A DNA stretch of 64,000 nt, taken from positions 62,001 through 126,000 of the forward strand of contig QLIY01000394.1 in the NCBI GenBank assembly GCA_003260075.1, given 5' to 3'. Below are positions 26,070 to 37,020 of this stretch, one piece after another (positions within the stretch are counted from its first letter, which is position 1; each line of letters begins with the position of its first letter). A model generated the notes under the pieces. It did not search any database. It saw only the letters and a program-made list of their open reading frames with translations, and had not been told where the DNA came from. This DNA comes from Phallusia mammillata. Taxonomy: Eukaryota > Chordata > Ascidiacea > Phlebobranchia > Ascidiidae. Both the position numbers and the translations under genes were made by a program.

Positions 26070-28215
26070 TTATCAAGTCAGGTGTTATCTACAACCAACA
26101 CTGCAACATATATATATCTCCAAAGTACATGACAAAAACTGACTGTAAGATTTAACATTGTAAATAGTATATTTTTAGAACTAAAATTCCAGGCTCTAGC
26201 AACCTAACAACAGTTCCATCATTACCATTCTCTGCAGCTATTCAATTTCCTGGCCAAAATAAATTGTTACACAGCAGTAGGTGTCAAGTTAATTAAGATC
26301 AATACAATGGCAACCAACTCGTAACAACAATGAGCTAATACACATATATATATGACCTGTAATAACCGGATCTGAGTTTTGAAAATACTAAACTGCTTTA
26401 AAGATAGGTTAATTCTGCCATTTTTAGGATACAAACCTGTGTCCCTTACCACCTATTTAAAGGTCACTACAGGCCAAACCAGCCTGCCTATGCAATGGAC
26501 ATTAAAAGAGGCTAGGGTTAATGTAACTAGTAAACATCTTTACTATTTTTGCCTTAGCAAACCAATGCATTGGAAATCACAATTGTGAAATGAAACATTA
26601 CTAATATGTGTACACCAGTATGCAAATCACAACTACTGAATCTGTCATGACAAAAACATAAATCTATTGCATCATTATTGCACATTGCCCTTGTAAACCT
26701 ACAACATGCTGATTCATACATGATATGGCACATGGCCAAAACCACTATTAGCATACATACAGCTATAGTGGTGTCATACTAAGGCATATAATGACCTTCA
26801 TAGCATGTAGTAGGATAAACACAGGCCAATTCCAAACCTCTGTTTTCTATTAAGACATAGATTAATAGCTGGGATGAACTGTAAAGCGTCAATGCAGACC
26901 AGTGATCAAATTTTTCTAGCCTACGCCTTGCTATATAATAAATGCCCCCCCCCCAATGCAGACCAGTGATCAAATTTTTCTAGCCTACGCCTTGCTATAT
27001 AAATTATTGTTGACCTGCTGATTCGGTATAACACCTTCAATAGGTCTGACATACCATGATTTCTACTGTTTTCTATTTAGTTTTTTTAACTGGACTAGTC
27101 GTTACTTCATTTTCCGTGGACAACAATGCATGCTTAAAGCAGGTTTCTAAATGGCCTTTTCTCACACAATGTTGTTGCACACTTTTGAAAGAAATGGCAT
27201 GAAAACAGCACACTACGCCCCCCCCCCTTTCTAAATGGCCTTTTCTCACACAATGTTGTTGCACACTTTTGAAAGGAATTGCATGAAAACAGCATACTAC
27301 AAACAATGGGCATTAGAAGTGTATGCTGTAGCTGCATACATGTTCTATGCTTAAGATTTTCTAGTGCGCTGAGAGTGTTTTTGCTCTACATACTTGTACA
27401 CCCTGATGGAACTTTGTGTATATATTTTACACTTTTAATGCAAACATACCGAAATCATTTCTGGTTAGGATGCGTTGCATGGGATGGCTTGCCAAGTGTC
27501 TTGAGGTGGTGACATCAGAATCATAACATCGCTCACAGAGGTCATAGTCATAACAAATTAAACACTTAAATCGTTTATCCTCGAAATTACTTCTCAAGCA
27601 ATTGTCACAGCTTACTCCTGCAAAAACATTACGTTCATAACTCAAGTGGATATAAACGGGTATAACGTATGCGTCCTTCATATCACTGATGATGGCATAA
27701 GCCGAAACGTTTGAAAAATAAAGCATGTCGATTTTTACATCTATTTGGGCCGTAATTTTCATCATTAAATTATGCTCATAAATTACTGGTTTTCTAAAAC
27801 ATGAATTGGAATTTTTTAATGACTGTATGTTTGTCGCCAGAAATGACTTGATACTTTTGCTACATGTGTACCTTGGATAACAAGCGAAAGTAGCATCAAA
27901 ATTCTTAACACAGGGGCCAAACTGTACAATTTCATTTCAGCAAACAATAAATAACATAGAAAAATCTTCACATTAACCACGAAAGCAACATTTTAATGGC
28001 TGCTGTTGTTGTGTTAAATTTTACAAATAAAAGGAAAACAAATAATCAAAAAATGGATATACCGAAACTCGTTTTTTTGTGTCTGTTTTACAACAGATGG
28101 AATACGTAGGTTGGCAAACAATGTTAGCATACATACTATCTTTTAATATGAATCATTATACCAATCTAGTGCTACACATATGAATGAAACAGGTCTTACC
28201 TTCATGGCGTGACAT
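11738..28215 (-). CDS. KCMF1: KCMF1 RING-type E3 ubiquitin ligase
   Basis: Eight coding exons, in transcription order: 28215-28200, 27617-27450, 23835-23696, 22936-22804, 20765-20595, 18464-18328, 12811-12651 and 12428-11738. All phases agree and give 538 residues (human 381; the excess is a long Pro/Ser/Asp-rich C-terminus). Order of parts: MSRHEGVSCDNC starts a ZZ zinc finger (CLICYDYDLCERC). Two C2H2-type segments follow (CPFCAKLGF...EHVTKEH; CPVCAALP...HLTMEH), then the conserved GGRHIRR / MFYPGRG and MDPIA / LSQLSGVRRSA blocks, a Gln-rich coiled coil, and FVQELLLSLLS. In other animals KCMF1 works with UBR4 in ubiquitin chain building and lysosomal or proteasomal turnover. Introns carry many hAT-like elements. 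Part of exon 5 is repeated as an isolated fragment at 21475-21526. The gene lies 4.3 kb downstream of STRIP1 on the same strand. Confidence 0.94.
13357..13833 (-). CDS. Unrecognised ORF in KCMF1 intron 6 (basic, Pro-rich), 3' end in a repeat
   Basis: ATG 13833 opens a 158-codon frame with an upstream in-frame stop. It begins MPRRKRNLAGTFTPRNK, continues with an acidic ISSDEDASAEFP and a Pro-rich stretch (APTPPPIPPQ), and has MAELMSLRGIPV near residue 95. The last about 28 codons run into a repeat (TGGTATGGTAACCCTGCC family) shared with 24605, 25145 and 33070. A possible donor (GCAGCCG|GTGTGT, near 13450) would end the exon before it. It may be a later exon of the same gene as 15852-16529, which has the same strand and style. 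I do not recognise the family. Confidence 0.4.
   Translation of the reverse strand: MPRRKRNLAGTFTPRNKANLLRRISSDEDASAEFPNTFILNVVDRITTPQNEAQFRAPTPPPIPPQRTNQHPVNRGQSPMPIPLPPAMQQAGANLMAELMSLRGIPVSNVGHDVSNLDSAPVVQGPLQPVCYRQGYHTMYISKTCPYFEGKSVRKQMF
14539..15541. mobile_element. hAT-like element with CATAGGCGTCGATT ends and perfect 8-bp target duplication
   Basis: The ends are inverted copies (CATAGGCGTCGATT at left, AATCGACGCCTATG at right) flanked by the perfect direct repeat ATTTGAAG (14531-14538 and 15542-15549). The body holds GTGGGGTGGC / GCCACCCC sub-terminal sequence and no transposase frame, so it is non-autonomous. A C-run at 15230-15239 splits it into allelic pieces (15102-15199 and 15240-15340). 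A second hAT terminus (CAGTGGTTCTCAACC) at 15199-15229 occurs in only one of the two alleles. Confidence 0.85.
15763..15815 (+). repeat. Short repeat with GATGAAGGC...GAAACGTCGG motif
   Basis: CCTGATGAAGGCGACCTG followed by TTCGAAACGTCGGAATAAAA resembles the GATGA(A/T)GGC...CGAAACG signature seen in many retroelement 3' regions. A related block is at 27680-27725 (CTGATGATGGCATAAGCCG then AAACGTTTG). Family assignment is tentative. Confidence 0.35.
15852..16529 (-). CDS. Unrecognised coding exon, Pro/Ser-rich acidic protein, nested in KCMF1 intron 6
   Basis: ATG 16529 opens 226 codons ending at a good donor (GAAAAT|GTAAGT; exon end 15852, phase 0). The protein starts MGDLFESIMSSASPAWNW. It has a Pro/Tyr-rich block (NPYPHPTEYPVYPQPDP), an acidic part (DSDSWDEDP), a run of prolines, a Ser/Gly/Arg-rich stretch (RRGGGGNGRGGR) and a conserved-looking RLNQFVRKLMNIHANEK. 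The composition is low complexity and codon-like, and the donor is strong, so it is probably real. Its 3' partner could be 13357-13833. It lies on the same strand as KCMF1, within the intron between KCMF1 exons 6 and 7. I cannot name the family. Confidence 0.5.
16695..17027. mobile_element. Non-autonomous hAT-like element
   Basis: The left end is CAGTGGTTCTCGACTC and the right end GAGAACCACTG, with matching sub-terminal GGCCATGGACCACCAGTTG / CCACCATGGACCACTAGTTG. It is 333 bases with no coding capacity. I found no clean 8-bp flanking repeat. It lies upstream of the ORF at 15852-16529, within KCMF1 intron 6. Confidence 0.75.
17868..18040. repeat. pogo/Tc1-like MITE remnant (CCTTGGTTAAT...GATTAGTTAAAG family)
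   Basis: It shares ACCTTGGTTAATTC, a GGATTAGGTGAAAATTGGG-like core and GTCGATTAGTTAAAGCCTTACCAC with 34200-34860, 40478-40655 and 59449-59850. The arms are inverted, as in palindromic MITEs. The remnant is degenerate. Confidence 0.5.
18508..19080. mobile_element. Degenerate hAT-like element
   Basis: The left end CAGCGTTTCTCAAACTTG and the right end CACACAGTTTGAGAATC are inverted relatives of the CAGTGGTTCTCAAAC family. The ends are imperfect and no clear target duplication is present, so it is an old copy or two truncated copies. It lies in KCMF1 intron 5. Confidence 0.4.
19385..19732. mobile_element. Non-autonomous hAT-like element, near-perfect 8-bp target duplication
   Basis: The left end is CAGTGGTTCCCAACCAGGG and the right end GGTTGGGAACCACTG. 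Flanks are GTCTAGAG (19377-19384) and ATCTAGAG (19733-19740), matching at 7 of 8 positions. The interior has GGGGGCCACG repeats and no transposase. Confidence 0.8.
20896..21168. mobile_element. Long-TIR element inserted at CCAGTTGGCC
   Basis: Inverted repeats of about 43 bases (20899-20942 and 21124-21166, containing AGCTACTAACACCATAAC and its complement) enclose about 180 AT-rich bases. A 10-base direct repeat, CCAGTTGGCC, flanks it (20886-20895 and 21169-21178). The other allele, at about 21272-21290, reads straight through (CTAGCCATTTGGCCAAGC) and lacks the element. A related interior motif (ACCCTAATAGCCCTAACC) occurs at 45505-45530. It lies in KCMF1 intron 4. Confidence 0.75.
21430..21526 (-). 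other. Stray allelic fragment of KCMF1 exon 5 and its 3' flank
   Basis: Bounded by C-runs on both sides (21420-21429 and 21527-21537). It matches 20549-20645 with a few substitutions, including the end of KCMF1 exon 5 (copy at 21475-21526, donor kept). It sits inside the intron upstream of the true exon. This is a misplaced contig from the second haplotype, not an alternative exon. Confidence 0.8.
21538..22797. other. Intron 4 of KCMF1 present twice (two haplotypes)
   Basis: 21628-22190 and 22253-22797 are near-identical over about 550 bases and are divided by the C-run 22191-22200. The copies differ by scattered substitutions and short indels. The second copy begins with 57 bases of a hAT right end (GGAAACCACTG at 22247-22257) that the first copy lacks. 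The 34-base C-run at 21734-21767 has only CCC in the other copy (GATCCCTATG, near 22361), so the run is not genomic sequence. Confidence 0.8.
23194..23615. mobile_element. hAT-like element with CAGGGGTCGGCAACC ends
   Basis: The left end CAGGGGTCGGCAACCTTTG and the right end GCAGGTTGCCCACCCCTG pair as inverted repeats, with GGGCC-rich sub-terminal sequence. A C-run at 23366-23376 doubles about 100 internal bases (23270-23365 and 23377-23475). No transposase. It is a relative of 53104-53412 and 34248-34747 and lies in KCMF1 intron 3. Confidence 0.75.
24091..24451. mobile_element. hAT-like element with perfect 8-bp target duplication
   Basis: The left end is CAGTGGTTCCCAAACTATG and the right end AGTTTGGGAACCACTG. 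The direct repeat CACTAGCC flanks both sides exactly (24083-24090 and 24452-24459). It is 361 bases and non-coding, and lies in KCMF1 intron 2. A partial right end of the same subfamily starts the second haplotype piece at 22201. Confidence 0.88.
24595..25700. other. Second-haplotype fragments of KCMF1 intron 2 laid out in series
   Basis: Pieces 24605-24737, 24816-24892 and 24904-25134 are separated by C-runs (78 bases at 24738-24815, 11 at 24893-24903). The first matches 25145-25270 and the third matches 25470-25695. The intact version runs unbroken from 25145. The fragments are therefore a broken second copy of the following 550 bases, in the same order. Confidence 0.75.
25996..26068. other. 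73-base C-run (assembly gap)
   Basis: An uninterrupted run of C in KCMF1 intron 2. Open frames across it encode only poly-proline and are not genes. No flanking duplication is apparent, so this looks like a gap of estimated size rather than a failed overlap. Confidence 0.75.
26880..27055 (+). repeat. SINE 3' region copy with a small allelic doubling
   Basis: AATGCAGACCAGTGATCA and CTAGCCTACGCCTTGC relate to the SINE body at 39001-39235, and TTGACCTGCTGATTCGGT to 60215-60240. A C-run at 26945-26954 divides copies 26889-26944 and 26955-27002. Confidence 0.5.
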
Positions 28216-31200
28216 ATCATTGGCTTGCGGTGCAACAAATAATTCAGGTATTCAGTAAGCTTTTTGTGTTCGTATGTATAAGCATTAATATTAATCTCAC
28301 CAGCACTGTAAAAATATAAGGGTGATAATTTTTGCAATACAAAATGTTTGCATTGAAATACAACACAGCATTTTTGCCAAACTTGCATTTTACAAGTAAA
28401 TAAATGCTTGCTCTAAAATGTATTTCATGAGCAACATACACAACAGTTAAATATATTATTTATGCGTTGTCACAATTTAGTGGTACGTTGCAAAGGATTT
28501 AAAAATGGCATGAGCAAAATATCAATATGTTTACTATTAACAAGCATCTGAAACAACTTGTATAATGTTTTTCAGGAAACATACCCCAAAATAAATTGAG
28601 ATTATTAAAACCAGGAGGATATCATTGGTTTGTTATAAGTCATAATAATTTAAAAGTAAAATTACAACTGTGCTGTAAAGACGTAAATTATGGGTTTATT
28701 GTATCAGAATGATCAGAAACCACTGCCTGGGAACTTAGATGTACAAAAATCACAATTTTTTTATTAAGTTTAACATCACATAAAATATAATCTGACTAAA
28801 GTTTGCCAACCCTTGATGTCAAATCCACCAAGGTTAACAAAGAAGCCTCAAACAAACACAAAAATATGTGATCAATTTGACATTTTTTAAAGAATGAAGA
28901 CTCAAATGAGCTAGCATAAGATTTAAAACAAATCTCCAATCCAGGGCATTTCTGATGCAGTCAGATGCAGATGCTTTGGGCTATAGATGTGTATTTAGTG
29001 ATATGTGACATGTTTCCTAGAATATAACCTTCATACCAACTTAGTGCAAATGTTAAAGGAAACTTAACTGTTATCAGTGAGACCATGTATGTTATATTTT
29101 ATCAACTAAATATCCCCCCCCCCGCTGTAAAGACGTAAATTATGGGTTTATCTTATCAGAATGATCAGAAACCACTGCCTGGGAACTTGGATGTACAAAA
29201 ATCTAAATTTTTCACAACACTGAAAGTTAGGATTATATAAATTATAGTCTTGACACAGTTTTCCAACCCTTAATGTCAAATCCAACAAGGTTTTAACAAA
29301 GAAGCATCAGCAAACACAAAAAGTACATTTGATAAATTTGTTATTTTTCCAGGAATGAAAGAGTAAAATGCGCGAGAATAAGGTTTAAAACAAATCTCCA
29401 ATCCAGGGCATTTCTGCTGCAGTCAGATGCAGATGCTTTGGGCTATTGATGTGTATTTAGTGATATGTGACATGTTTCCTAGAATATAACCTTGATACCA
29501 ACTTAGTGCAAAAGTTAAAGGAAACTTAACTGTTATCGGTGAGACCATATATGTTATATTTTATCAACTCAATAGTTCATTTGACATGTTTTGAAAGTGA
29601 AATAAGTTGTACAAACAAAACTAATAACTGCCAATTTTGTTGTGCCCATGCATGGCATCTATCACTATCAGGAATAAAATGTAAGGAAATTGGAAACTTT
29701 AAAAGTGGCTCAATGGCAAAGTGATTATTAATTTTTAATACTTCCGATTCTTAATGTCATATTTGAGTATAAATTTACCTATATCTGAGACGTTTTTTAC
29801 CAGCCTTCTCTTTTTTATAGTTTTTTATACATATTAACAAAAAGTTCATTAAAAAGGTGAACTATAACTTTCTACTCTCCCCAAATCAAACTGTACAACC
29901 TAGCATTTAAATTGTTAACAGTGCTATGATAAAATAAGCCCATTAATGATTTTTTTAAGGGCAGCAATACTTTATTATCCTGGGAAATTTTACCAAACAA
30001 GCTATTTATTTTTTAATACTCTTTGAAACTGTTTATTCACTAAAATATCCATACGGGTCAAAATGGAACACTTGGTCTCGTTTATGAAAAGATTTATGAA
30101 AATAGACAAATTAAATCATCTTAAAAATAACCTGCCAATTCACAAATCCAGTTCCTTCAGCCGAATGATGAAGAGAAGTTACCAATTAAATATAATAATC
30201 CGAATCACTGGGGTACAACATAATAAATGTCAACAGCTAACAATTTTCTTATTTTGTGCAAAGTTTTGCATTTCGCAAATCTTTTTATTGTCAAGATAAA
30301 GCAAACTGCCTAATAAAAATTTATTTGAAACAAAATTTACAAAAAATTATTGTACATTTCTGAAAAGTTGCGGATTAATTACAACGCTAACCTTGGCTTT
30401 TGTAAGCTTTTTCAAGATCTTCTGGTTTGGTAAATAAAAAAATAAACAAAAACCGCAAATCGGTTGAGATACTCGCTTGTTTGGGTTCAAATTCAGATTC
30501 AGGTGTTAGCAACTTAATTGAACTTTAGTTTAATTCGCCATTTTTTGCGTAACGTCGGTGCGCCAATATACAGATGGCCGAATTTATTATCGTAATCGAA
30601 CGAAAAAAGCTGTGTCGATTTAGATCAAAATTCTATAAGTTCCGCTTTCGTGTTGCAAACAAGACAAATGTGTGTCCAGAATTTAAACCAAAAAAAATAA
30701 ACTAATGTAAATCATAAAAAGCATAGTTTAAAAAATATACATCGATTTTTTTTTATAATGCCTAGCTATAGCTACAAGTATAGAAAAACATGTGTTTAAA
30801 ACGTAAAGTGTTTTTACAATAACGATTAATACCCCGATTCGAGGCGGGGGTTCGATGGAGATGTAGTTTTTTATTTGTTCTGGGATACAGTGGTTGGCCC
30901 TAAATTAACCAAAACGACAGCTATAGTAAAATGGCGATAACATGACAGATGTTTCTACCGACGGTAACCTAGTTTGTTTTATAGTAATAGTTATGCGAAT
31001 TGCCAAATGCTGCAAGTTATCATGGGTGCATTGGTGTAATTTAACGCATTAATTCTTTGTTTTCTTATTAATCATAAACAGTGCCGGATTAAGGGTCTGC
31101 TGGCCTGCATAGGCACATTTTTATAAGTGGCCCGAAAATCAGGGTTGCCAACTAAAAAACTAGAATTATCAGTGTTGCCAAATTATGGTCCCAAAGATCG

Positions 31201-32563
31201 TTGTTTCAACTGGCCTGTAGGCACGTGCCTACTTTGCCTAACGGTTAACCCAGCACTGATCATAGCTGTTTTACGACCACACCTTTGCGATATAAGACGC
31301 GAAGGTATAGAAACCAAGTGGTTACGATTTTTATGTTGCAAATTGGTAATTGTTTAATACCGTACCCGATATGTTTATTCCCGTGTTTTTGTATCTTACC
31401 ACCAAGATTAGGACATTTATTTAGCGATTTTTTCAACCCCCTCCCCAAAAATTAGCTGCCGAAACTAAGACACCTATCTGTAGGGTTAATAAACAGTCCT
31501 TCGTACCGTAAAAATAGCCCTTAAACGTTTTTTCACAAATTGTGGGAAATAAATAAACTGTTGCTGTCAGGCATAATGTATAAACGAGTGTTGCTCTTCC
31601 AGCAGTTTTTATTATAAATAACCAACAATTGCAGGAAATGTTCCAGAAGTTTCTGTATCTTTTAACAAAGCAACAAGGAAACATGGTACACTGATTTCAA
31701 TTTGAAAGCGACACGGTAAACAGTAATAAAATATATAGCCTTATGTGACCATTTCCTATAATACCCGCTAATGTCAACGGACAGTAGCGCTATCACAGAG
31801 AAATTAGCAGTACCTGCAAAATGCTGCTGCAATCATAATGCGCCCAGCCTATTAAAGGCGTTATACCCAGTGTTTTTTAAGGTTTGGTTTGGGTGACCGC
31901 TAAGTAGTTTTAAGAGACCGCAAGTGTTTCCATTTAAATTACCAAAAAATAGCCATATTTAATTTTGGGAAACCGCTGGAGAAATTTAAAACACCTTAAA
32001 ACAAAACACTGCCCGCTAAACATACAACGTGGTTCTGCCGTTAAGCAATGTTTGTCAAACCATTTAGTAGTAACGGGCCCATTCATAAAATTTCTTTTTT
32101 GGCGAACTAACTAATAAATTATATTTTTGAACGGAAATAAATGTGACACATGGTTGTAAGCCGCCTGAAATTGAGACCCGAACCTATATTTTTTCAAAAC
32201 AAGCCCGAATTAGACCCGAAACTTACGAGGCCAGTGTAACGCCAGGTCCGAAATTAAGCTGCTTTAAAACCCAAACCCGACCCGAAAAACCCGGCTTGAC
32301 TTACACTTCGGTGTTACATAAAAATAATATGAATATGAATGATACTTGTATATCCGATAAAGAATTTGAATTTGTTATGTAGTAAATAAAAATCAAATAG
32401 ACACTTTGAACCAAATAAAACTATACTACGGTCTCCTTGGAGGTCAACGAAACCCGTTCAGGGAGCGTTACCTTGATGGGAAGTAAAAAAAAAGTCATTT
32501 TGGTATATTATTAAAAGGGCCGTTTTTTGCGAGTGATGTTTCGGACAGGAGCACTTATGATAT
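28216..32563. other. Intergenic stretch, STRIP1 3' end to KCMF1 5' end
   Basis: No gene recognised. It should contain the KCMF1 promoter and 5' UTR near 28.2-28.5 kb. The largest feature is a 440-base doubling around the C-run 29114-29123 (28672-29113 and 29124-29575) with small differences. At 31079-31258 lies a TIR element. 31869-32011 has inverted ends (CAGTGTTTTTTAAGG and CTTAAAACAAAACACTG). 32150-32300 is rich in degenerate ACCCGAA motifs. Confidence 0.5.
31079..31258. mobile_element. Short hAT-like element (CAGTGCCGGATTAA ends)
   Basis: The left end CAGTGCCGGATTAAG and the right end CGGTTAACCCAGCACTG are imperfect inverted repeats. Flanks ATCATAAA and ATCATAGC match at 6 of 8 positions. 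It is 180 bases and non-coding. Confidence 0.55.
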
Positions 32564-35500
32564 TTATTGCACACACGGCACATTGAGCAGCATATCCCAG
32601 TCGGTGGTAGATTGGTAAACTTCTCTCTCGAGCCAAACGTCGTATGACTTTCGGAACTCGACTGGAAATTCAACTCTAAAAGCAAATATGTTATATATTA
32701 GCACAGAGTTGTAAACGGGTATAAAATTGGAGCACGAATCCGAATCGTTTTTAAGAAACCCGTTTAGGCCCGAAAGTTGACAGGGCTATACCTTGTACCC
32801 TCAGGAAAAAACAATACAACAAACACAATAGACAATAGCCCTAAAAAGGCGTTATAGGGCTGTTGGGCAGAGTGTAAAATCGGGCCCGAATCATGCCCGT
32901 CTTTTTGAAGAAACCTAAGCCCAAACCTGACTCTGTATCAGCAACTTATTTTCACTGAACAAGAAACTTAAGCGACATTGCTCTAACTAAATGGAATCTT
33001 ATGGGTTGAACAACATTTAGTCGCCAAGACAGCAGAGTGTTTAGCATATAGGCTTGTGGGTTATAGGCAGGGTTGCCATACCGTCCTTAATTCTAAGTCT
33101 TGTCCTTTTTTGAATTGCAACGTCTTAGAAATATACATTGTCCCTATTTGGTCTTATTTACAACACAATCAAATTCATGCTACACGTAAAAGTAAACCTA
33201 GACTTGAGCTGTCATGAGATGCGCGAAAAGTATTTCTGCGAACAAGGAGTTGCTGGAACAGACTGTTCCTGGCCAAAAATATGGCGTGTGGTATTTCATG
33301 GCTCGTATAAATGCAAAGATTTATTCAAAAACATCTGCTTCCTTTGGTGTGAACACTTAATTTTTTAGGTCTTTTTTTGGAGTCCCTGGCAATGGCAACC
33401 CTACCTAGGGATTATCAATGTCAATGATTAGCTGTTGCAAAAAACAACATAAATTGCATTACAAGTTATTAACTTACTCTTCGTTTAGTAAGGTCTGCAT
33501 GTTATTATTCACTGGTTGATATTCTTCGTTCGGGCCTGGCGTAATACTGGGCGAATTCCCTACTGTGGAACCGGTGGTGTGGTATCTGCGTACATTGAAA
33601 CGTTCGACACAGGCACGTAAAGCACATTCTTCTTGCTGGAAATCCCAAGGACGTGCGTCTATGTCTGTAAATAAAGATTGAATACATGATATTGGAGATA
33701 AACTGGACCAGTTCAAACAAATTGTGCCTAAAGCAGAAATTGGTAACGCTGACATGTGCAGCATACAAGGCAGGCAACGGTGCTTGCGATTTAATTTTCG
33801 GTGGGTTCACCACTGAGCCTGTGTAGCTCTGCTGGTAGAGCGCGAGTCCCGGAAAGACTCCAGTCCTGGGTTCGAATCCCACCACAGGATAGATTTTTTC
33901 TAGCCTGTGTCTTGCCTTATGGGAAAGCTGTTTTTAAAATTTCACGTTTTGGAGGCCTGTGGATGAACCGCTGGGCCATTCCGGGCCAAACTTTGGGAGG
34001 ATTAACTTTATATAACTAACTATTATGAGCCAAAATTGTAAAGGCTCATCTCGTAGGTTCGAACCCCACCACAGGCTGCAGTTTTTCTAATCTATCCCTT
34101 CACAATAAATGCTTCATCAATGGCGGCTTCAAAAAGCAAGGCGTATTATAATTTATAAGCGGTGATCAATGGACTATACAAACGCATATACACTGATCCC
34201 AATATTCGATAAGCAGTAAACCTCGGTAAATGCGAAACCGTTTAGACCAGGGGTGCACAACCTTTTCGCTAATACGGCCGCATCGCAGAACCCTATAATA
34301 CGGCCGCCAATTACCTGCTTGTTTTTGTTTTAAAATTTATCATGTAAAAATAGGGCTTGTCCCACATACATAAATCATCTAATGGCGCCAAAAAAGCCCA
34401 GATAATTTGAAACTTGATTCACAGGTTGAGCTAAACAGTCTGACGACCAGTCTGAGCTATTTATGACGTCATAATCTATATTGTGACACAAGAGGTGACT
34501 GTTTATTTGCATTATTTGCACACAATAGGTGTATATAAAGTATGATGCACAGGGTTACTAGGCTGAAAATATTCTTTACAGTCTTACAAAATCTATTTAA
34601 AGCAGTTTGAAAGTCAAAATATTTAGCAAAAGAGTTTTATTTACGTCACGGCCGCCAGTGCATATATTTTAATAGACATGTGCACGGCCGCACAAAATCG
34701 TCTATTCGGCCGCATGCGGCCGTACGACCGCAGGTTGTGCACCCCTGGTTTAGACCCAAAAAAATGTCCGGATTAACCGATGTCGATTAGTTAAAGACTT
34801 ACCACAGTGCAATTCATTTGTACCTCAAGTTTTGTCCGAATTAGGCGAAGATCCGGACTATACTCACCATTGCCAAAAGCCCAATCGTCGTTTAGTCGAT
34901 GTCGAACCTTCTGGTAAATAGCTGACATAGTTTTCATGTTGTTTTTGCGCCAACCACGTCCCAAAAACTTGGTCTGCACTTTCAAGAGCTTCAGCACATA
35001 AAGTTGAAACATCCCATGGCGAATTTTGAGCGCCCGTTTAAGGATCGGTGCCGATTTAAACACAACCAGCATCTGCAGAAAGTTAGGTTTCGGTTAATTG
35101 CATACCCGATAATCGCATATTCCGTTTTATTGCATAATATACTTTTTTGAAGGGATTGCTGATGATTGTCATAGCGTAATTTACCAGCACAAAATTTAAC
35201 CACTAATTACGTCACTATATGACGTCATTTTTTGTAACGGGTCGAGTCAAGTACCCGAGTACTTAAAACCGAGTATCATTCGTTGGCTAACTAGGAATTA
35301 AAAGCAAAATTGTCTAAGTTATACGGCAAGAATCAAAACATTTGCAACTACCTAATTTCGTAAAACTTTTTTTTTCCGGAATATTTCAATCAAACACAGC
35401 GTCTAAAGTTGATTGTTATGTCATAAATATATGTCGTCATAATAACGAAGCCTAACAGTGCAAGTTAGTTTACATCTTTAGCTATTTTGTTGGAATTTGA

Positions 35501-36968
35501 ACTAAATTGTTTTTCCAAAAAGGTTACTGGCTGCAATGCCTAATTTTATGTGAAAAAAATACAAATTATTCCTGAAAGTTAGATTTAACAAGGTGAAAAT
35601 ATCACACAAATATGGCCTAGCATATTGTCAGGACCAAATTAAGCCCTTTTTATCCAAACTAAAGCCAAAAATCTATTCAAAAATCCCAGCCCAACTTACA
35701 ACTTTGTTTTGGGTTCAACAGTTTTCTCAACTTTTGTTTCCCAATTTTATTTCATATCAAGGTGTAGTAATTAGCACTTTACCATGGTACGTGAATTTTT
35801 CCACTTGACAAGTTTGTTAAGGATTCGCAGAAGGTTGATGCTTGAGAAGAGATTCCTCCAACACGGAGCATTACTCGCATCCACGTTTTCAAATGCCTCC
35901 GCTGTCAGTTCTGTACGTTTGCCTTCAAGCACATAATCCGTTTGTCAAACATTAGCTTTTTATAAGGTTAGTGCTGCTCTGTTGGTTCCAAGAAAGGCTT
36001 TCAGAAAATCCCAAGTCAATGATGTGTACTATACTACATAGTGGATGCTAAACCATTACAAAGATCAATTTATATTAGGTCTTTTATCAACTTCACAAAT
36101 CCTTCCCCCCAGAGCTTAAGTGTCTATTTCCAAACAAATTTAATCTAAATTCCGACTGATTATGCACAAAGAAAAACAAATTGAAACTTTTTTGTAATTG
36201 TACAGAACAATCCTTTTATTCGCATAATTTGTTTAATTGGATATGGATTGTAAATTCCAAACTGTAGCCATTTGTTTAAAACATTCATCCGGTTAATAGC
36301 ATAATCATGTTATTGCATAAAACCATTGGCAAATAAATTTTGCAATTAACTGGATTCGTCTGTATTTACTGCACAAACATAAGCAGACTTCTTTTTTGTC
36401 TTACTAGTTCATTCCAAAAAAATTCATGCTTCTTTTAACATCATGCAAAGAAACAAAAAAATCCGCATTTTTGCATTGTCACCCAGTATTGCCTGACTCA
36501 CCAATAACGCAGGCAGGAAATTCCAAGCAGGGAATAGTATTCTTCGTGATGACGTAAGCAACAATGTTTTGGTTGAAGAATTTTAAAACCAGTGGAATGC
36601 AGTTGGCGAAAACCAAGTGCTGACTTGTGTATTCAAACTGTTTCAAAAAAGTTAAACAATTTGATTTAAATAATTTACTTATAGGTTTCTATTTGAATAA
36701 GTTACTGATGATGCTTTAAATCAAAATTTATATCACTCAAAACCTTAAGGACGAATGACCTAATGTTTTTCTTGAGCTTAAAATATCTATTCTGAGCGAA
36801 AAGATGCCAGCCTAATTTAAATGTATGCATATTTTTACCATCTATTACGTTTACAGTATATATGTCAAAATCTTTTACATTTATCAAGTTTTAAAATTGT
36901 TACTAAACATTGTTTTAATGTTCTGCAATTTTATAGACAAAATGGTTTTGAACCACATAACTAATTGG

Positions 36969-37020
<52 letters not shown>

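Noticed and set aside
25872-26142. Two overlapping poly-proline open frames
   Set aside because: They exist only because the 73-base C-run has no stops. The run is an assembly gap, not coding DNA.
27073-27337. Repeated frames with FSCNSFQKCATTLCEKRPF
   Set aside because: The repeat comes from allelic copies 27146-27217 and 27228-27300 around a C-run. There is no domain and no exon signals.
33817-33888. tRNA gene
   Set aside because: The A and B boxes are intact, but the anticodon loop lacks U33, acceptor pairing is imperfect, and the sequence continues into a SINE body shared with at least four other sites.
34200-34860. Two separate transposons side by side
   Set aside because: The flanks of the hAT element join into one continuous MITE matching 40478-40655, so this is a nested insertion.
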